Positions 1 to 11,160 of a stretch of 64,000 bases of DNA are shown here, piece by piece (the stretch's first letter is position 1; the number at the start of each line of letters is the position of its first letter). This stretch comes from Patella vulgata (lineage: Eukaryota > Mollusca > Gastropoda > Patellidae). The notes under the pieces are model-generated. The model was not told where the DNA came from. It worked only from the letters and a program-made list of their open reading frames with translations, and searched no databases. A program made the translations under genes and the position numbers. The DNA lies in contig NC_065884.2 of the NCBI RefSeq assembly GCF_932274485.2, positions 30,461,540-30,525,539 of the forward strand. Reading direction: 5' to 3'.

Positions 1-2340
1 AAGTCATTTATATTTCTAAAATTGTACGAAGATTTTCTAGAAGATTGAATTGTGGCTCGTACCTTTAACCGCTCCGCAGATTTGCATAGTACGTCCAGTT
101 GCAGGTGCTCAAGTTGATTTGTTAGTAGTTCTGAACACACACCCCAAGCGATATCCGCGTATTAAAGTGGGGCAGAATCTAAGCGTTATATATAGATAGT
201 CAGTAAGGATCTACGTTTCAAGCGATATTTCAGAGACCTCAAGCAGTTTACTAGCTTTTATACTTTTTTGCATAAATTTCCTATGTGGACATCCCACTTT
301 CCGTTATTTTGAAACGTAACGCCTAAATGTTTGTGGAAAGAGACTTAATTTATATTAGTGGTGACTTTGTAATTTTCGTCGTTGTGCTAATAGTCAAAGT
401 TTCAGTTTTAAAGGGATTAAAGCTAACCAGCCAGGTTTTAGCCCAGTCATTAATAGTTACGAGATCAGTATTAAGAGTATTGGCGCCTGCAATCGGGTCA
501 TAGATTTTGAGGAAGAGCGAGGTATAATCGGCAAATAATCTGACATTAGATTTAATATTCTCAACAATATCGTTGATGTAAATGAGGAAAAGCAAAGGAC
601 CGAGAACGGAACCACGGGGGACACCAGCAGGGATTACTTTGGCTTCAGTGGCAACTCCATTCAGTACTACTTTCTGTTGTCTGTTTGAAAGGTAATTGCA
701 TAGTACTGTCTCCTTGAAGAAATCCGCTTTGAAATGTTGTTAATATTTGACAATCCCGCAAGAAGTTATAGATTACTTTTTCAAATACTTTAATTATAAT
801 GCATAACAATGAGACAGATCTGTAGTTTCCACATTCATTAGGAGATCATTTCTTAAATATGGCCGTGACGTTGGCAAATTTCCAAATTTGGGGAACCGTT
901 ATTGTTTCTAGAGGGAGTTTGTATAAAGTACAAAGTGGAGAGGAAATTTCAGTGGAAATGGATTTAAGTAATTTTGCACTGATGTCATCGGGACCAGATG
1001 CTTTGGATATATTCAAACTGTTGTTGATATCTTTAACTTCTTGATGGGTTGATACGATCTGCGTTAGTGAGTTGGAATTTTGTCTAATAGAGCGGAAAGT
1101 GGTGTAGGTGTCGTTTAATTCGGATTGTTCAATGAAGAAATTGTTGAGTGAATTAGCCTTATCTTCTGGGGTAGAAAGAGTGTCTTTGTTCACAAAAAGG
1201 GTGGCATATCTCTCTAAGTTGTCCATTGGCCTTTCAGAAATGAGTTAAATATTTTCCAAAGGGTGTTATTTCCAAAATCTTCTGAATCATTAATTTTATT
1301 GTCAAGTTTTTAATAGTATTTAATTTTTGCAGTTCGGATAAGATTAATATATTGGTTGCCGAGATCTGAAATGTTGCCAATGGATGTCATGATTCGTTGC
1401 TTTTTGTGTATTCCATTTTCCTTTTTGCGTAATTTCCTAATTTCTCCGGCCATCCATGGTTTATCGGTGGGCCGAATGGTTACAATTCGATTAGGTGTTT
1501 GACCTTGGCATTTGATATTAACTCACTTGTGATTTCTATAGAAGCACGGTCAATGGCTTTTCCATCTATCAGATCGTACCAATTTTTTTGCCGTTGTATC
1601 CCGTTTTAGTTTGTCGATGTCAATGTTATTGTAATCCCATGCCGTTCTTTTAAAACACTGTGCCTTTGAAATTTTTAAAGATAAGTCGCATGGTACAGGG
1701 CAATGATCACTGCAGAAATTCAGGAAAATTATGTCAAGATCAAGTCAATTAAATTAAAGAATTGTTGCCGTTTTCCTGGTATCTTGTAGGTGCTGTCACT
1801 AACTGTTCGAATCAAGTAATATTATGGCGTCGAGTATTATCGAGTGTGTATTCCGTAACATGTCAATAATAAAATCTCCTACTATTAAGCATTTATAAAC
1901 ATTGTCATTGTTAGCCAAGAGAAATGAGTCAACGATTTGATTGTCAGTTTTCCTATCGGAGTTTGGGGGTCTGTAGTAAGAGCAAAGTAAGCAAAAGTGA
2001 TTCGATAGACTTGTTCTCAAGATCAGTACGACGTTTGAACGATATGGTATTACGTACATAAACAGCGAACCCTCTCCCGTTGCTGTTAGTCCTATCTTTG
2101 CGTATTGGTGTACAGTAGCTTGGAATTAAAATGGTGGCATTTGGTATGTTTTTAATTCAGTTATAGATATAATATCAAAGGCAGATAATTCTGCGGGAAT
2201 AGGTTAACTTTTTTTCTTAGGCTATGCACGTTGTTGTGGACAACGGACAAGGGACTTGGGTGGAGGACTGATTAACGGAACAACAGCCGTAAGAGACGGG
2301 CGACGTAGCTAATGGACCTGGATTGGGTTCTGCATTACCT
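1..2340 (-). mobile_element. Non-LTR retrotransposon (LINE), endonuclease and reverse transcriptase, 3' part runs off the window
   Basis: Decayed LINE read on the minus strand. From its 5' side, 2059-1799 encodes an apurinic-like endonuclease piece (CSYYRPPNSD, then VGDFIIDM). 1226-846 gives the start of the reverse transcriptase (KASGPDDISAKLLK, then VPQIWKFANVTAIFKK). 595-350 gives the palm region, FLIYINDIVENI and LFADYTSLFL, in which the usual ADD motif reads ADY, so the catalytic core is damaged. The pieces are in different frames, so there are several frameshifts. The motif style suggests the Jockey/CR1 group; the clade is uncertain. A host gene is unlikely because nothing is continuous for more than about 130 codons. 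Confidence 0.8.
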
Positions 2341-2415
2341 GATAATATAATTACCCTGATTTAAAAAAATATATGACAGATAAATGAGAGGTTTAAGAAT
2401 AGGAGTATTGCTGTA

Positions 2416-2625
2416 TTATTTTGTAAACGTAGGTGCACAGTTCGGGTAGGGTAAGATTTTTTTTAAATGATCGAGAGTTCTTAATATTATTAAGTAGTGG
2501 TATATACAACCAAATAGGGGAAGATCATAAGTTGTCATGTTTCGAGTATCCGGTCGAAATATATCGGGCCCAGAGGCTTTGGATAATATTAATATTAAAG
2601 TTATAATTGAAAATCTTCCGGCCAC
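2416..2625 (-). mobile_element. Possible second LINE fragment (SKASGPD motif)
   Basis: A short minus-strand open stretch carries LSKASGPDIF, resembling the KASGPD motif at the start of the neighbouring LINE reverse transcriptase (near 980-1030), with matching flanking nucleotides. It may be a scrap of a second copy or a local duplication. It is too short to be sure. Confidence 0.3.
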
Positions 2626-3044
2626 AGTTTTGTGTAAATTTTGCTATCAAGTATATATTTCAATATTATTCAAGAAATAAAGTCATTGTCTGTAACTAGC
2701 GGAAGGTATCTTTGTAGTACATAAATTTACGTAGACATTTGGATATAAATTAGTGATGTTCATACAGTAAATACATTATCTACAGTAATATAGGTATCCA
2801 TTATTCCAATAAAGCTCATACAGTAGATACATTAGCTATAATAATTCATGTCAAATGTTTCAATATAGTCCATACAGTAAAAACATTAGCTATAATAATA
2901 TGGAATCAAATGTTCCTCAAACAGTATAGATACACAAGCTATAGTAACATGGATATTCAATATTTCAATGCTATTCACAGTAGATACATTATCTACAGTA
3001 ATATGGATATCAAGTATTCCAATGTTAAACATACATTAAATATA

Positions 3045-3744
3045 CTCTTCAAAAAAAGTAGGGGATATTGAAATACAAATACCTATGCAGGTTGTGATAT
3101 GATAAATAGTCATGGACAGTTGACATGCTTTGAGAGTATGTTCACAGATGAAGAACTTGTCGCCCCAACAGAACCACTGAGCTGCACATGCGACAAGCAA
3201 TAGCGCCATACACGTGGGAGGGGTTCATTGTCAAATGTGACACTTCAAGGAAAGGTTGATGAAAAATGCCGCGTGCTGGTTTATCTATCCATGTTAGCAT
3301 TCCTATCGGTTCTTGCATAAGATTTACTGTTTAGCGTATCTTTGCTTTAGTGTGTTACGTTTAATTTGATTGAGAGACGTGTTCGTCGACGTGAACCGGC
3401 AACACTGCAAGAATTGGCCGTGGCAATTCAAAAGGAGTGGGTCAGATTGCCCCAAATCGTGATTGGACGGTTGATTAGGAGCATGCCACGCCGAATTGCC
3501 GAGGATTGGTGGAGTAATTACTCATTATTAGGACAAAAATCAAAAACGTCCATTTTCACTTTTGACGGTGTATCTCTTTGCGAGTGAAATGGGACCGTCA
3601 GATAAGCCGCCCATATGAACTGTTTATGTTCATGTGTAGGCAATTAGCCTGTTATTAACATACACTGGTTACCTCTAATAAAAACAGCAGTGCATTTCCG
3701 CAGTATTGTATTGTGTCTGAATATCCCCTACTTTTTTTGAAGAG
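3045..3744 (+). mobile_element. Tc1-like element, family 1, copy 1 (internally deleted)
   Basis: A 700-bp element bounded by TA dinucleotides (3043-3044 and 3745-3746), with inverted ends CTCTTCAAAAAAAGTAGGGG and its complement at 3720-3744. TA targets and these ends fit the Tc1/mariner superfamily. Copy 3 (37446-38393) carries a recognisable transposase start; this copy keeps only scraps (3366-3587), so it is non-autonomous. It sits inside the satellite array. Confidence 0.85.
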
Positions 3745-4105
3745 TATACATGGAACACACATTACATACATTTTCTATGGTAATATAGATATTAAATATT
3801 GCAACGTTGAACACACAGTGCATACATTATCTATAACATATGGACATCAAATGTTTCCATGTTGAATATACAGCAAATGCATTATCTACAATAATATATA
3901 TTTCAATGTTGAATATACAGTAAATACATTATCTGTAATAATATAGCTATCAAGTATTTTATAGATGTTTAAGAAGTAGATACATTATCTATAGTAATAC
4001 ATGTAAACTAAACAGCAAAAAAAAAAAAAAAAAAAAATCGTCAGTACGATTTCAACATCAGAGACATTAATCAAATCATTCGAGAAAACGACTTACTAAA
4101 TGGAT

Positions 4106-5418
4106 CAGTATGTTGACACATTAGTGATTAATTCATCACAATTCAAAGGTTTAGAGTCTGTACACAGTCTATACATCAGTATCTGTTGTGTCCACCGCGA
4201 GTGTCAATAGCCAGCAGCGCAGCGTCTGTATATGGAGTGGACCAGACGATTGAAGAACGCCATTGGCACCTGGAACGACACTCTCAGAAAAGCCTGGCGT
4301 AATCCATCGGCTGTGTTTGTTTTCGGTACGACGTTATTAAGTCTCCTCTGAATTTCATCCCAAAGATGTTCACCGTTCTGCTGTAGAAAGTCCCGAGTAA
4401 CTCTGGGGGTGTGGGCACGGGCGTTGTCATGCTGGAAAACGTTGTTTCGATGACGTGCGAAATGTGGTATGACGTGAGTTCTGAGAGCTTGATCGATGTA
4501 GGCGCACTGCTGTGATACCGCCTTCTCTCCCTGGACCAAGATTTTGGAACACCACAAGACCCACTCTCTGGTTCAGGCTGATTCCACCCCAAACCATTTA
4601 TGCTTGGACCTCCCCATGAGTCTCGTTCCATGACACATTGGTCAGAATAACGCTTGCCACGTCGACGCCATATTCTGGTCCTACCATCTGCAGGTGATAC
4701 GCAATACCGACTCTCATCCGCGAACAGAACAGTTCTCGATTGCCTGTGTCGCCAGTTCTGGTGTTGTTGGGCAAACTGTAGACGTTCACATCGATGGCTA
4801 GGATCGGTCCACGGTAAGGTCTACGGCAATGGATGTTCTCTCTGGTTAGACGTCGGCGCACTGTATCGGTACTGATGGGTCTTCCGTGTGTTCCCACTGT
4901 CTGACATGCTGACTCAGATGCCTGTGTGAAGGGATTCTGCACGTGCTGTCGCCTTGTGGTAACCCTCGGTCTACCAGTTCGGGGGCGGCCATTCGTGGTG
5001 CTGGTGACCCGAAAGCATTGCTGAATCCCGTAGATGGTCCGAACCTTGACCTGAAAGTGATTGACAACGGCTTGGGCAGTGTGGCCAGCGTCGAGTTTTC
5101 CAAGCGCCTGGTTCCTCTGAGCTGTCGTGAGTCGTGGCATGCTGCTGACGTTGTAGTGTGAATGATTCAACCAGTTATGGGGGTGCATTTTATAGGGCTG
5201 GACCCGGTGAACAGCACGTGCAGCATGAGTTACATGAAAATCAAGGAGAGCACATTACCATTTCAGGTTGCATTTTTGATAACATTTCCTGGGTTCAATT
5301 CTGTGTTTGGGAAGGAGCCTTATTGCTCAGGTAAAGTTGGAGATGTGGTCACAAATATACAATAAAAACATTTGGCAAGTTTTACACAATGCGTCTTTTC
5401 AGAGTAACATACCAACCT
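4106..5418 (-). mobile_element. Tc1-like transposon, family 2, copy 1, decayed transposase
   Basis: A minus-strand transposase broken into overlapping frames. 5188-4598 starts MPRLTTAQRNQALGKLDAGH and gives the paired-like DNA-binding region (TAQAVVNHFQVKVRTIYGIQ) and a GRPRTGRPR hook. 4557-4204 gives the catalytic end (NNVFQHDNARAHTPRVTRDFL, then EHLWDEIQRRLNN), including the second Asp of the DDE triad in HDNARAH. A relative lies at 28758-29723 on the plus strand. Ends are approximate; both copies share GTATGTT near each terminus. Not active as seen. Confidence 0.85.
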
Positions 5419-6239
5419 GGCGTTTCTATATATATATATATATATATCGAATATTTCAATGCTGTTTAAATAATAAATACATTATCTACAGTTATATTGG
5501 TATTAAATATTGCGATGTTGAACACACAGTGAATACATCAAATATTTCAATGTTGTTTAAACAGTAAATACATTATCCATAGTAATACATATATCAAATA
5601 TTGCAATGTTATCACACAGTGAATACATTATCTACAGTAATATGGGTTTAAAATATTACAATCAGAGTTTTATATACAGTAGATAAATTTTTTGTAGTAT
5701 CTGGATATCAAACATTTCAATATTGAACACACAGTAAATAAATTTCAATGTTAATATTTCAATATAGGCCATACTATAATAACATTAGTTATAATAATAT
5801 GCGTATCAGATACTTCAATGTTGTTTAAACAGTAAATACATTGTCTATAGCCATATGAACATTAAACATTTCAATGTTGTTCCAACACTAAATACATTGA
5901 GTATAGCAATGTAGTTATCAAATATTTCAACATACAGTGAATACCTTGTCTATAGTCTATAGTAATATTGATATGAAATGTTTTGATATTGTTTGAGTAG
6001 AGAATACATGATCCGTAATATTATAGATATTAAACAGTTCAATATTGTTGAGCACAAACTACATTATCCATAGTAAAATAAATATCAAGTGTTTCAATGC
6101 TGTACACACAGTAAATGCATGAACCATAGTATGGATATCAAATATGGATATCAAGTTTTTCAGTAGATACATTTCTATAGCAAAGGTAAGTATGCATATG
6201 GATGTCTAGTATTTAACTATGGACATTGTTTACTATACT

Positions 6240-6830
6240 TTATTTGTAAGTTTCAATATTAGTATTTCATAATATTCAACAATAAAGACAATACTGTTAT
6301 ATAAGGTAGGTACTCATGCGTGCATTAAGTAATACATGATAATCAATAGTTTGTTAGTAATCAAAGGTAGGTATGAATATCAATTATATCATGATAGTCA
6401 ACAATAAAGGCACAGTCTATTTTAATTTCGTAGGTAAGTATACTTTTAATAGTAGACTAACAATGCTTAGTAATCATATCTATGAATTTGGCATTTATTT
6501 CACATCTGATATGTCAAAGTCGTTGAACAACATGGAAATTAACCATGTGGGATAGAGACAGGTGCCAGTTTGATATCAAATGTTTCAATTTTTTGCTGAA
6601 ACGGCAATGCTAAGTCTATCAAAAGAATTAAGGTAGGTAGGGTATGGTATCAGATAATTCATTGATTTTCAAATAATAAAGGCACTGCCTGTATGCTAAA
6701 TAAATGTAGAATTTTGGTGTCAGATTTTTCATCTTTGCCTAAACATAGATACAAACTATGGTAGAAAAGGTAGGTAATAAAATTACATAACAAATGTTTT
6801 AATGTGGTTGGAGTGTTTAGGAACTGGCAT
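6240..6830. repeat. Second degenerate repeat block (AATAAAGGCA...AAGGTAGGTA)
   Basis: Loose repetition of CAATAAAGGCAC, TGTCTAT and AAGGTAGGTA with spacing near 100 bp, distinct from the preceding satellite. Nothing in it codes. From 6840 to 6998 I see only unique sequence. Confidence 0.45.
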
Positions 6831-6998
6831 TATGGATTCACCGCAATACTTTATTATGTCCTCCTCGCTGGGGGTGTAGCCTAGGAAGTCATAAGGGAGT
6901 TAAAATTCACTTGACCTTGCCAAATTCGTCTTTTGAGACAGGATTAAGTCTTACACATACCTTACCATCTATGGTCCAACACTGACTAATGATTTAGA

Positions 6999-7826
6999 TT
7001 AGTAGGCCTTTCTTGTAAGACTATAGATATATGATCTATATTTTGTCAAATCTTCATTCATGTAGACATTTTCCGGTAGGTTCTTGTGTTGCTTCATGTC
7101 ACTAAATATCTTTCTCTGACTTTTATAGCTGTTAAATCTAAGAATTATTTGTCTTGGTCCTGTCTCTGGTTTAACAACTCTATGGCAGTTCTGCACATCA
7201 CTGGAAATAATATTTGGGCATACAATCTGCAAAACATCAAGTGACTTCTTTTCAATATCTTCTTTATTTTGTTCTTCGACTCCATTTATTCTGACAAAAT
7301 TCTTTCTGCTATACTGTTCCAACTCATCTGATCTCATCTGTATTTTTTTGTTCAGGTAGTTTGTAACTCTAGTCAGCTCTATAAACAATTCACTTCTTCC
7401 TTCAGTGGAGTCACAAATTTTTACTGTCATTTACTATCTCACTTATCATATTTCTTAAGAAATTTTGAGCAGGAGCCTGCCTGAAAGAGTCTGCTACCTT
7501 CAAAGCAATTGTACTTATAGTGTCTGCTAACAGGGTTTTATCAATGTCTTTGATTGCCTCAGGTGATTGCCTCAGGGAAGTGTAGCAGGTCCTCAAAATT
7601 GTCTTCTTGTTCAGTAATGCACTCTGAATCAAATAATTCTCTAGCAGTTACCGGGGCAGGGGGTGTGATGGTACTGATGGGTAACTTGCTTTTGATAACA
7701 TTGATTTTATGTCCTGTTGGATTACTCTTTGTTTCTATAGTGTCTCATTTTTGTTTGCAGCCATTAGCTGCATCTCTATTGGGGATCTTGTAGGGGGTCT
7801 TTTTCTGGTAGTTACTGGTGATTTCA
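6999..7826 (-). mobile_element. LINE ORF1 fragment (coiled coil and RRM-like protein)
   Basis: Minus-strand remnant of a LINE first open reading frame. It opens near 7826 with MKSPVTTRKRPPTRSPIEMQ, is frameshifted, continues in 7632-7411, then 7430-6999. The last part contains DELEQYSRKNFVRINGVEEQ followed by an RNA-binding-like region (NCHRVVKPETGPRQIILRF), the hallmark of ORF1 proteins that bind retrotransposon RNA. No reverse transcriptase follows before 6840, so the copy is partial. At least one frameshift and one stop separate the frames. Confidence 0.75.
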
Positions 7827-7829
7827 TCA

Positions 7830-8215
7830 TAGTTTTGTTTATACAGATCACTAGATAAATTCAGTCAGAAGAGAGATGTCGTTGGCTATACCTGTAGTCG
7901 TATGAGACAGGAAAATCAATATGGCGCCCTTACCGATATGTAAACAAAGTTCGTCTTGAACTTAGAAAATAGCAATCCTGATTATAATCACGCATCAAAG
8001 GTACATTATCAGTGTTCCAAATATTATTTACCATTTGTCTATACACAGGTTAGCCTTAAAGTATCGTTAAAATCACTATTTTTTCATTTATTTTCCTCTG
8101 AGCTCCAAAATTTTCGACAGCTCACTCAAACATATCGGTCACAAAATACATGTAAAACGCACAAGACCAATGGATTGTTTCAAGTTTGGATTGAGTTAAT
8201 GTTGAATTGTCTTTA
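7830..8215. other. No recognised feature
   Basis: AT-rich unique sequence between a LINE fragment and a MITE. I see no exon with plausible splice sites and no repeat shared with the rest of the window. Confidence 0.4.
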
Positions 8216-8733
8216 GGCGTTTTTACGAGAAAACAAATCGGTTTCGATTGCCTATCTCGTTTTGTACAAAGACATAGGTCTCGAGTTGGTATTCGAATCG
8301 GTTCTCGTAAACGCGATGAGTTGCCTCGCAAGATGGCTGGAGACTGAAGAATTGAGGAACAATGTTAAAAAAATTCACTTTTCTTTATTATGTTCTTGAC
8401 GACACCGCCCAAAAATAAAAACGAAAAAATGTACCAGTTGACTGTCCCCAAATGCCCCGTATTTTATTAGGAATGTCCATATATTCATTTTGAAATTCAA
8501 AAGAAAATGATCTTACGTCGGGCACGTCGTGTCCCTTGTTGGGGACGCCATCTTGGAAATCGAATCGTCAATCTGGCAGACGAGCAAGTTGGAAGATTTG
8601 CATAATCGATTTGGCAAATCGTCGTGGTAAATACGACAATTAGGTGAAACCGATTAGGCTAATTTTTGCCGTAAATATGTTTAGAAAGGAAATGCAAATC
8701 GATTAGCCCTAATCGGTTTCTCGTAAAAACGCC
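8216..8733. mobile_element. MITE with GGCGTTTTTACGAGAAA inverted ends
   Basis: A 518-bp non-coding element. It begins GGCGTTTTTACGAGAAA at 8216 and ends with the complement TTTCTCGTAAAAACGCC at 8717-8733. Several internal palindromic AATCGGTTT/AAACCGATT words suggest further foldback. No transposase is present. The target duplication is unclear, so the superfamily is not assigned. Confidence 0.75.
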
Positions 8734-8990
8734 TTTGATGCAGGACGGAGGGCCTGACAAGGACAGCTGTCTAGTCGTTCGTATGGGACGAAAGACCGAG
8801 GTCCCGTGTACACAATGGTGTCCACGTAAAAGATCCCTTGACAGTTGGAATTCGATAGAAGAATAGGCCGTAGTGCCGCTGTCCGGGCAAAATTTCCCTC
8901 ATAGCACACTGTATGGCGTATGCCCGTCTTCATTAGCCCACTTCGGAGCAGAACAGTAGGACGTTAAACCCCATTTCATTTCATTTTATT
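8734..8990 (+). mobile_element. tRNA-derived SINE, family 2, 5'-truncated
   Basis: Matches the body and tail of the fuller minus-strand copy at 40475-40763: GGCCTGACAAGGACAGCTG, AAAGATCCCTTG, GGAGCAGAACAGTAGGACG, then the tail GTTAAACCCCATTTCATTTC. The tRNA-like head is missing; the copy starts exactly where the preceding MITE ends. Confidence 0.8.
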
Positions 8991-9315
8991 TCCTACACAT
9001 GATGTATATTTACATATATGTAATACTTCTTTTTAAATTCAGATGTTCAGATTTGATTTAGGGCATTAACTTACGCACAGTGCTGATTCCACAAACGCAA
9101 TATCTAAATGTGGCATCTGACCGTTGTGCTCGTTATCTATATATTATAATACATGTATAGAAATAGGTAGAAAAATTGCTGAAAGAAATTATAATTCTGT
9201 CCAGTATTTATTATAATGCAATGATTTTTTTTGTATGGCTATGTAAGACATATAAACACATTTTAAAACTCTAACTTGAGAATAGGTAATTGTCTATAAA
9301 CAATTACAATTTCAT

Positions 9316-10399
9316 TCTCATGTTGACGTAAACTGTCGTCGCCCCTATCCGTCCGTCCGTTCACATTCTCATGTGGACGTATACTGTCGTCGCCCCTGGA
9401 CACTCTGCAATTTTTATCCGATTTTAACGATACTTGCAATATAGGTTTATATCCCATAGATTTCGGCTCCTTTCGATATTGGCATATATCGGACCTTAAC
9501 GTCATGGATTAAGGTCCCTGATTGTATGAAAAATCACATTTTTAGCTTGTGGACACTCTAGAGGTCACAATTTTTATGCGACATTGATGAAAGTTAAAAT
9601 ACATGTTTATATCTAAAAGATATCGTTAAACTCGATAATCGCGCATGTTGGACCATAACCTCCTGGATTATGGCTCCTGATGGTACCAAAAATCGCAATT
9701 TGGTTTGTGGATCTTCTAGAGTTCACATCTTTTATCCGATTTTAAAAAGCGTTCAAATTGATCTCCGTTACAGCCAAATGACAATCGAGTTCAAATTTCG
9801 TGAAAATCGGTCCGAAACTGCCTGAAATAATGACCGCTCCTCGTACGCAAATAGAGTAAAAGTATGTAATAGCATCGTTGTGGACACTTTAGATGTCACA
9901 ATTTTTATCCGATTTTGATTAAAGTTAAAATGTATGTTTATATCCCAAAGATCTCGGTTACTTTCGATATTCACGTGAAAATCGGTCCGAAACTGCCGAC
10001 AAAATGACCCTCTAGATGTTACAATTTTTGTCCGATTTTGATAAAACTTAAAATACATGTATATGTTTATATCCCAAAGATATCGGTTCCAGTTGATTTT
10101 TGCACATATCAGACCGTAACTTTGTGAATTTATAGCCCCTGGTTGTACGAAAAATTGCGTTTTTAGCTAGTGGACCCTCAAGAGGTCACAGTTTTTAATC
10201 AGATTTTAAAAACCATTCAAATATATCACCGTTATACCCAAATGATGGTACGCAAATAGTGTAAAAGTATGTAATACTAATTTTTATACGATTTTAAAAT
10301 CCGAACCTTAACATCCTGTACCATGGCCTCTGATTGGACGAAAAATCGCCTTTTTACCTTGCAAAATAAGAGCGTATCTTGCATGGCAACCGCTTGTCT
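9316..10399 (-). mobile_element. Pearl/Helentron-like (HINE) element with internal tandem repeats, copy 1
   Basis: Read on the minus strand it starts near 10399 with ACAAGCGGTTGCCATG, then holds several diverged units of about 160 bp around AAAATTGTGACCTCTAGAGG. It ends in a (GGAC)n stretch and a hairpin CATGAGAATG at 9316-9370. A core tandem array followed by an ACGG-type microsatellite is the layout described for pearl elements and Helentron-related HINEs; that class is an inference. Longer kin lies at 35385-37264. Confidence 0.6.
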
Positions 10400-10435
10400 A
10401 ACATTGCATTTATGGGCAATGCTAATGATAATATA

Positions 10436-11101
10436 CTCTTCAAAAAAAGTAGGGGATATTCAGAAACAATACAAAACTGCGGAAATGCACTGCTGTTTTT
10501 ATTAGAGGTAACCAGTGTATGTTAATAACAGGCCAACTTCCTATACAAGAACATAATCAGTTCATATGGGCGACTTATCTGACGGCCCCATTCACTCGCA
10601 AAGAGATACATTGTCAAAAGTGAAAATGGACGTTTTTGATTTTTGTCTTAATGATGAGTAATTGTTCCAATCACGATTTGGGGCAATCTGACCCACTCCT
10701 CTTGCAGTGCCACGGCCAATTCTTGCAGTGTTGTCGGATGACGTTGACGTTGACGTCGACGAACACGACTCCCGATCAAATTAAACGTAACACACTAAAG
10801 CAAAGATACGCTTATCAGTAAATCTTATGCAAGAACCGATAGGAAAGCAAACATGGATAGGATAAACCAGTAAGCAGCAGATTTCATCAACCCTTCCTTG
10901 ATGTGTCAAATTTGACAATTAACCCCTCCCACGTGTATGGCGCTATTGCGTGTCGCACATTCAGCTCAGTGGTTGTGTTGGGGCGATAAGTTCTTCATCT
11001 CTGAACATACTCTCAAAGCATGTCAAGTGTCCATGACTATTTATCATATCACAACCTGGGTAGGTATTTGCATTATAACATCCCCTACTTTTTTGGAAGA
11101 G
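10436..11101 (-). mobile_element. Tc1-like element, family 1, copy 2 (non-autonomous)
   Basis: Flanked by TA (10434-10435, 11102-11103), with the same inverted ends as the copy at 3045. The internal strand is opposite: the complement of GAGGAGTGGGTCAGATTGCC is visible near 10685. It lies just upstream of the first visible exon of gene A. Confidence 0.85.
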
Positions 11102-11160
11102 TATACTACAATGATTTGATACATGTGAGGACCAGTCGTTTAGTTCCATTTATTTTTAAG

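Larger units (their letters stand above)
2690..6200. repeat. Degenerate AT-rich satellite array, unit of about 50-60 bp
   Basis: The words ACAGTAAATACATTATCTA, AGTAATATGGATATC and AAATATTTCAATGTTG recur in this order dozens of times with drift. The array is broken by two inserted DNA transposons, at 3045-3744 and about 4106-5418, and resumes in the same register after each. It holds no coding sequence. Unit divergence looks high, so the array is old. Confidence 0.75.
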
